Shown here piece after piece: positions 57,748 to 64,000 of a stretch of DNA of 64,000 nt. The notes under the pieces are model-generated. The model was not told where the DNA came from and searched no databases. It was given only the letters and a program-made list of their open reading frames with translations. Both the position numbers and the translations under genes were made by a program. Numbering within the stretch: position 1 is the stretch's first letter; each line of letters starts with the position of its first letter. The stretch covers positions 35,108-99,107 of the forward strand of contig QVRM01002191.1 of assembly GCA_003439945.1 (NCBI GenBank). Direction: 5' to 3'. This stretch comes from Dermanyssus gallinae. Lineage: Eukaryota > Arthropoda > Arachnida > Mesostigmata > Dermanyssidae.

Positions 57748-59725
57748 TGTTTCTGCAGTTGTTTATTGTAGCAGAGGACAGAAGGACCAACGTCAAACAC
57801 TCGTACAACAGAAGCTAGGCAGTAGCGCCTAGTTTGTTGCTAGTTTCCGCTCACTCGAACGCGTTACTATGTTGTCGCCGCAATTTGTCTTGTCGTTTCT
57901 CCTCGTCATTCGTCCTGTTGCTGACACCACTACCACCGCACTACTATGCTACTTCTACAGCTGCCGTTGTTGCTGTTTTTATGGTTGTGGTCGGTGTTGA
58001 TTCTGTTGTCGTTGTCGTTGTCTTCGCCCTTTGTCGTACCTACTGCTGCAGAGGCGAAAATACGTAGAGTTGCTGATGTCAGCAATCAGATACGGGCGAA
58101 CACACACAGACGCTCATACACACATACACATACCTGTATACGCGACACAGCGTGCCCCTGACGATGATGTAGATGGCGTCAGAGAGGAGTCGTCGTTACC
58201 GGAGGCACGGCTGCCTGCGTCCGATCACGACGACGGGCTATCGGTGAGGCGCCGGCCTAGCAGGAACCTCGGACGGCCAAGATGCAGACGACGACGTCAG
58301 ACGCAGCGGGCAAAGCGGACACAGGCGAGGCAAAGAAGAGGCGGGAGACGACCGAAGGAGACGGCCGCCAACCACCGTCTATTCATCATGCATTTACTGC
58401 CCGCAATAACTCCACTTGCGGGTTGCATCACATGGTCAAAGGCGGTCGCAGCCGCGGCTGTTCCGGCAGCGGCGGCAGCAGCAGCAGCCGAGCACCGCCA
58501 CCACCAGCTGCAACAGCAGGCGCAGAACAAGCAACCAGAGCAGGAGTGCCATAAGGAGAATTCAGCATAGGCAAATGCGGCAGGATCACGAGCAACCGGA
58601 GCAGAAACGGCGGGCGCCGCATCAAGAACATCAGAGCAGATAGAGCCGGTCCCGTAACGGCAGAATGAGCGGCAGGTGCGCGAGCCGCAGTAGACTAAAA
58701 GGCAGGGACAGGAGCATGGATGGCAGCTGCCGCAGTAGACATAGGGGCAGAGGCAGTAGAAGGAGCGGCAAGAGCTAGAGAAGCAACAGGGGCGGCAAAG
58801 GCTGAAAGAGCAACAGAGGGCGGCAAAAGATGAAGGAGCAAGGAAGACTGCGACATGATCAGGAACAGGAGGAGAAGGAGAAGGAGGACACACAGCAGGT
58901 GTTGTCTGCGGTCACCGAGAAAGGCTTAGGGCGACTACCTACCGTTGGTCCTATCACGGCAGCATCGCCCGGCCCGGGCTCCTTATCCGAACGCACATAC
59001 TGCAGAGCGGTGACCCTGCACTGCTACAAGAAGGAATCACACGTACGTAAGAGAAGGTACTGTAACATCACGGCCGTGATGATAACGACCACGATCAGAA
59101 TTGTCGATAACGTCAACAAAGCAACAACACCGACGGAGATAGCAACGTACCGCAGATGCAGCCATAAAAGCGTCTTCGCCTTCATTTATCTGCGTCACAG
59201 GAGGTTGGCTTTTTGCCCTACGGCGACAGCATCGACAGCGACTAGCGACAGCAGTAAAACACAATAACACTAAAATAGGATCAACCAACACATCACGTGT
59301 AGTAGCAGCAGCATGAACAAGAGCAATAATAGCACTGGCTCTACTCTATTGCGCCAATAACAGTGTGGAAAGAAAGAACATAACGCCCGCCTGTATGCAT
59401 CTGTAGCGACATAAGCGGCCAAAACATCCCGGCCCTTAGCCGTTATCGTGACGAAAGCACACTTGCCGTACGTGCACTTCGTGATTCTCACAGTGCCAAG
59501 TAATTGGATCATAGTAGAAGAAGATTTTACTTACTAAGGGAATCATTTTACATACAAAGTTGTGCTTGGTTGCACTATTAGCCGTCTGTAGATGCCTGAG
59601 TGGAGATCAGAAATGAAAAATTAATGCTTCTAATGAAAATAGTTGGATGTTTTGTAGTTATACCTAAGAAGGAGATAATGTCGGATAGCACGCGGAGCCA
59701 TCTACGGCTTAAACGAAACGGCCAT
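57291..59725. other. Low-complexity region; no supported gene
   Basis: TTG/TTA/CTG-rich arrays (57480-57750, including an uninterrupted ATT array at about 57716-57746) and TTG/CTG tracts (57940-58030) are followed by a purine-rich, GCA/GGC-biased block (58260-58850). The long frames on both strands are alanine, glutamine, cysteine or serine rich and are explained by these triplets. Confidence 0.5.
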
Positions 59726-59771
59726 TAGAGAACCCGAAGTTCAAGAGAAATCTTGAACTTCGGGTTCTCTA
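59726..59771. repeat. Perfect 21-bp inverted repeat with GAAA loop
   Basis: The arm AGAGAACCCGAAGTTCAAGA (59727-59746) is followed by GAAA and its exact reverse complement (59751-59770), with one more T-A pair outside. As RNA it would form a 21-bp stem closed by a GNRA-type tetraloop. It sits between low-complexity DNA and the 3' end of the 60 kb LINE, outside any ORF. Confidence 0.95.
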
Positions 59772-59985
59772 TAATAAGAATTCCATATGGGTTCTGAGAC
59801 TCCAAAACATGATGCATTAAAAGCCCACTATTTCTGCAACGAAGTGGCTCTACTCAAACATAAATAGAGCTAGATTAAAGCTAAAATGCTATATCTGGCC
59901 TAAAATAGAATACGTCGTCTTGACAAACCAAAAGGCAACCTTACTTCATTTAATAACGGCCCCGGATATTCATATTATATCACCT

Positions 59986-62818
59986 TTATTGAAAAAGGGG
60001 TATTACAATAGAAGCAAAGTCGTTTCGAATCTGTGAACGACGTGCAATCCTCCAGGCAAATGAGTTGTTCACAACGTCCACCCGAGCAATCTCGTGGGGG
60101 TGGATGGAAACGCCGCTCCGGAGATTATTTGGTCTTAGAACAAAATACCTAGTAATAAGTTTTTGACGCGCTAGTTGTTTAAACATGCGGTAATCGGCAT
60201 GGGATTGGTATTCACTAACACTAGGCAATGTGATACGCTCGCGCGGTAGACAACACCGACGAGCAACTCGTTTCACAAACTTATCCTGCACGCTCTGCAA
60301 AAAGTCAACATCTCTTTTATAGAATGGCATCCGTACGTGACAGCAATAAGTCCACTTTGGTACCACTAAGGTTTAATACAGCTTTAGGTACACATTATGG
60401 TCCTGTATAATGGAAGACCGCATTACGAGATTACATATTCGAGACGCGGCCTTGACAACTTCAGCCATGTGAGGTCTAAACTTCATTTGGCGGTCGAAGA
60501 TTACCCCGAGGTCTTTGTAGCGTGAGACTTCAGGAATGGGTTGGCTGTTTAGCTTACACTGAGTAGTATCTGGCATTGTCTTGAAACAGCAGATTTGGAA
60601 GTAGATATTTGCATGCGGTTTTCCTCTGCCCATAGGGATACGGTATCAATCGCTTTCTGTAGAATAGCTATGTTGCTGTCGTTTTTTTGCCTCAACATAG
60701 ACTTTAAGATCGTCCGCATACAGCTTATATGTAACACCAATATTTCGAAGCATTACCCCGAGATCCTGTACAAATATAGTGTACATTAGGGGGCCTAACC
60801 ATGAGCCTTGCGGGACACCAGATACACACCTGCCGACCGCGGAATAGCTGCTCTCAACTTTGACGACAAATGCACGGTCTCTCAGGTATGCTCTGCACCA
60901 GTTTATGATTCTGGGGCCGATACCTCACGCTGACATCTTTGTCAGAAGCAGATGATGGTCAACGCGGTACGGATGCACGTGAAAAATCAAAGTAAAACGA
61001 CATGCAGAGGGATGTTGCGATTTCGGGCCAGCGCCAATCGTGAGCTACTTCCAGTACTGGGTACCCGTTGATCGACCCTTTGTAAAACCATGTTGTGGGG
61101 AGTCCAACAGGTCTTTAGAATCAAGAAATGTGTAAAGCTCAGCCACAATTATTTTCTCCATTAAGCTAAACAAGTATTGAACATTGTCTAATTTTCTGGC
61201 GCTGCACGAGAACCCTTTTTGTGCGTTCGGGGGTGATAAGTGGACTGCCGAAAGAAACTCGGTACTTCGCCGTCTTCGAAGAAGCGAATAAAATATCAAT
61301 GATAATGGGTCAGCCAAGCTGACAGAGAGCTCTTTAAATAAAATGGAGGAAGGTTGTCGGGAGTCCGCGAGCATTTTCTCTTAAAGCTGTTGAGGTGCAC
61401 TATTGCCTTCTCCTTGTTAAAAACAATGTCATTTATAAGAACGGTCGGGATCTGATTAACGGTGTTGGGAATTCCAGACGGCTGAACATATACGCTCTCA
61501 AAGTAATCTTTCATAGCTGCCGCTTTGTCGGAGTTTTCTGTGACCGTGTGTTTGCCAACTATAAGTGGAGCCACTCCGGACTGCAGTGTTAAACGGCGAC
61601 CAGCATATCTAAAAAGTCTTTGGCATTACGAATGTTTAGGTTGGCCTCCTCTAGCCGCCTTCTGCGGGTTGCGGCTCGTGTTAATTGCGTGGATAAGCGC
61701 GAGTGTGAACGGGACGATGGCGTCAGACTATGTAGGCGCCTAGATGCGTCCTCTATGAACATTTGCAAGGTAGATGGTTTAGGCTTTCTTAACGGAGTAA
61801 ACATCTACATGAGAAGTATAATGGCATTTACAAATGACGTATACTGTGATTCGATGGAGTCACAATGAGATAAAAACGAACGCCAGTTGGTAGCTGCAAT
61901 GTTAGCCGCAATTGCGTCATAGTCCGAATAAAAGTAATCTAGGAAAGGGCTAGCGGACTTTTGAGGTGTCAATAAGTATTTTAAAACACACAGCGAGGTG
62001 ATCTGACTTTACGGGTGGCTCGTCTACTAAAAGATCTGCTATAATATCTTCGTTGTCAGTAAATAAAAGGTCTAAAATGGTACCGCTGTGTGGTCTAGTT
62101 AGTGCGTTCACAAGTTGTGATAAACCACTAAGGCAACAAAAAGAGCTAAAAATGCACTCTTTGGTGGTTTCACTTGAGGACAAGTCAATACATTTCCAAT
62201 TAATATCAGGTTGGTTAAAATCTCCCGTCAGAATGACCGGAAAGTCTACTTGCAAGAGCTCATCAAGCAAATCACAAAGTATAGTCATTCGCTCAGCAAG
62301 TTGTGTTGCAGAACCCGTAGGTGAAAAATAACAACAAATCAGTCGGCACTTTTGATCTGTTCCGCATCGTATGTCGATAGCAATGGTCTCTGTAGATTCA
62401 TCCGTAATAGAAACTTCTATAGCTTGCAATTCGGATGTAGCGAGAATGCACACACCGCCACCACGACTGTTGCGGTCTTTACGAAAAACGGTATATCGAC
62501 CGCCCAGTGACAGCTCAGCTAATGAGATTTTGTCACTGGCGCCCATGTCTCGGTGATGCATACTAGGTCAACGTTGTACTCGGAACAAAATTGATTTAAT
62601 GAGTCACATGCAGAATTCTTAGTAATGGATGCAGCGTTAAAAGAAATGCAGTTGATAGATTTTCGTTGGGGTGTGTGTCGTTGAAGGTTCCGTATATATG
62701 TTGAGTGTGCACAAGTTTGCATTGTTTTGTCAGTGGATTTCGGCTGGAAATGTCTCAACAACGTTAATATTGGTCCCTCGATCCTTATAATCGATAACAA
62801 GTGTTCCGGACCCCCCAT
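59986..62818 (-). pseudogene. CR1/L2-like ORF2: endonuclease and reverse transcriptase
   Basis: The endonuclease frames 62818-62519 and 62561-61950 carry SFNAASI, CITETW, GDFNQPDINW (the CR1-type form), GTILDLLF and KSDHLAV, so its active site is complete apart from the frameshift near 62540. The RT follows in fragments: TPDNLPPFYL (61310-61340), IMEKII-like and PQHGFTKGRSTGTQ (about 61060-61110), SRA..DHH near 60960, SGVPQGSWLGP (about 60815) and KLYADDLK (about 60715; both Asp kept). The C-terminal YKDLGVIFD, MVPKWTYCCHV and NNLRSGVSIHP segments match the 21 kb copy. At least six breaks. Confidence 0.8.
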
Positions 62819-62845
62819 AAAGATTCACAAAGAGCTTATCTCTAC

Positions 62846-63742
62846 CTAGCTCACATATATCGACAATAAATGAAGAAAATTTGGTTTGATTTTGCGTACT
62901 CGCAGCGCGGTGATGTTGTTATTTGTAAGGTGATTATTCAATTGGGAGGCAGTGACACAATCCTCAAGCCTAGATACGAAAATCGTCTGTGTCTGAAAGT
63001 TGGCTCGTGCAACTGGTGGTAAGGCTGACATGCGTGGGCTGGGTGCGCGCGAGTTATGAGGACGTTTGCCGGGCTCGCTATTAGCCGAAACTCCAACGTT
63101 TAAAATACGGCGCTGCTCCCTGCGGCTCGGGTGTAGTTTTCGGCAGAGGACCACACTTCAGTTGTGAATGTCTTGCAGTCAGCTGGCTCTGGCGATTTTG
63201 CGACCTCTCGTTTTTGCGTTCAAACGAAACTCGGGAATCCGAGCGATCATTGCGAGGTCGTGATCTGGCCTGGTGTGAATGTTTATCCACAGGACTCGTC
63301 TTGTTGCAGTTAGACATCTTTTCCAGCAATCGTACGTAGTAGATGGCCAACGTTCACTTTCGAGCTTTTCGTGTTAACGTTGCTGCTTCTTGAACTAACG
63401 TGCGAAGTGCACGCACTTCCTTGACAATGATGTGCGCACAATCGATGCCACGTCGCCGGCATCGACGTTGGCATTATCATATCATCATTCTCATCCATCT
63501 CATTCATCCCTAGCTTGTTCAGCGTCTGTGTCAGCTGGCGGATTGCAGCGGTGGACACTTGATCTCCGAGAGAGCGGCTGTTTTTCCGACGACATCTTGG
63601 TCTGTTTTGAGTGCACAATATGTGAACTAACTGTTCACATTGGGAGCACGAAATTGTGTTTCTGGTACCAACACGGAGCTCACAGGTGGGGCACTTTTTC
63701 GGCTCGTGTGTAGCTCGTTTTGGGAGAGCTAGTGTGGGCCAT
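62846..63742 (-). pseudogene. LINE ORF1 remnant: PHD finger and RRM-like domain
   Basis: An ATG at 63742 opens MAHTSSPKTSYTRAEK. After a frame change near 63692 comes KKCPTCELRVG and the PHD ligands C-x2-C-x11-C-x2-C-x4-H-x2-C, the same spacing as at 19323. Basic, serine-rich sequence (63350-63081) precedes TIFVSRLEDCVTASQLNNHL (about 62960), the counterpart of IFISNLEKNISAARMHAHL at 20120. This is probably the RRM-like domain found in LINE ORF1 proteins. The frame stops at 62846. The first and later zinc ligand pairs lie in different frames. Confidence 0.7.
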
Positions 63743-63760
63743 CCACTGATCGCGCCCGCT

Positions 63761-64000
63761 TCGAACGTAAAGATGCATCTTCAATGAATGTTGGATTGCC
63801 CACTTACAAGGTGTGAGAGACAATGAGCGGTTGCACAAGCACAACACAAAGTCACCAAACTGAGGACGATTTGACCACACAGTGTTAGACACGGGTGCTA
63901 GCTTAGTACAGACAAATATTACAAATTATTCAGGAGCACTTCTCGTAGGTATTGCAGATATTGCAGACAAGCAAGCGTATGTACGCCTTCTAAATGAATA
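63761..64000. other. Flank or 5' leader of the last LINE
   Basis: No coding motif. It may be the 5' UTR of the minus-strand CR1/L2-like element, whose 5' boundary I could not place. Confidence 0.4.

Larger units (their letters stand above)
59960..63760 (-). mobile_element. CR1/L2-like LINE, same family as 19.3-21.6 kb
   Basis: Order on the minus strand: ORF1 with PHD finger and a second RNA-binding-like domain, then endonuclease, RT and a C-terminus ending FAWRIARR...PLFQ at 59986. Every domain shared with the 19.3-21.6 kb copy is recognisable, and this copy shows what that one lost. Many frameshifts make it inactive. The 3' tail was not identified with confidence. Confidence 0.8.

Noticed and set aside
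58031..58893. Long overlapping frames (Ala/Gln rich on plus, Cys/Ser/Pro rich on minus)
   Set aside because: Both come from the same triplet-biased DNA; no conserved motif or natural start context.

Overview
The window looks like intergenic or heterochromatin-like DNA from an animal, most likely an invertebrate. I see no prokaryotic-style genes, no operons and no convincing intact host gene. It is dominated by decayed non-LTR (LINE-type) retrotransposons, tRNA-derived SINEs, microsatellites and older dispersed repeats. An R1-clade fragment, several Jockey/CR1-type elements and sequences carrying the 28S rRNA R2 target make an arthropod plausible, but I cannot name the species from sequence alone.

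Layout. 1-3100: no gene; ATC/ACC-rich low complexity near 2.6-3.0 kb. 3.1-7.4 kb (+): LINE-A, with a zinc-knuckle gag ORF1 and an EN-RT ORF2. 9.66-9.87 kb: RT tail fragment, then a tRNA-like Pol III unit. 9.93-14.4 kb (+): LINE-B, whose ORF2 is related to LINE-A but whose ORF1 is a PHD finger plus SGNH-esterase-like protein. 14.8-17.45 kb (-): a restriction-like-endonuclease (RLE) LINE sitting inside a (TAA)n microsatellite. 18.25 kb: SINE copy 1. 19.3-21.6 kb (+): a CR1/L2-like element whose ORF1 is joined to RT with the endonuclease missing, flanked by an inverted repeat pair. 22-26.5 kb: minisatellite and repeats, plus one unassigned ORF near 24.2-24.8 kb. 26.6-29.7 kb (+): Jockey/CR1-like LINE. 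29.7-34.3 kb: mostly nothing recognisable, with a small RT fragment at 33.6 kb. 34.3-38.4 kb (-): an old relative of the 51-56 kb element, interrupted by an RLE-LINE 3' fragment. 39.2-39.66 kb: a 28S-headed repeat back to back with SINE copy 2. 40.5-42.3 kb (-): R1-clade remnant. 46.2-46.45 kb: second 28S-headed repeat. 46.5-50.6 kb: low-complexity DNA. 50.8-56.0 kb (-): the best preserved LINE, with ORF1 open and ORF2 broken once in an A8 run. 56.0-57.3 kb (-): 5'-truncated LINE of the LINE-A/B group. 57.4-60 kb: low complexity and a perfect 21-bp hairpin. 60-63.75 kb (-): a CR1/L2-like element of the same family as 19.3-21.6 kb.

At least five autonomous LINE lineages are present. Each would encode an RNA-binding ORF1 protein and an endonuclease/reverse transcriptase for target-primed reverse transcription. 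The SINEs and the 28S-headed repeats look like non-autonomous passengers of such machinery. The most unusual signal is the pair of repeats beginning with the 28S rRNA sequence just upstream of the R2 insertion site, with conserved RNA-like folding, located outside rDNA.
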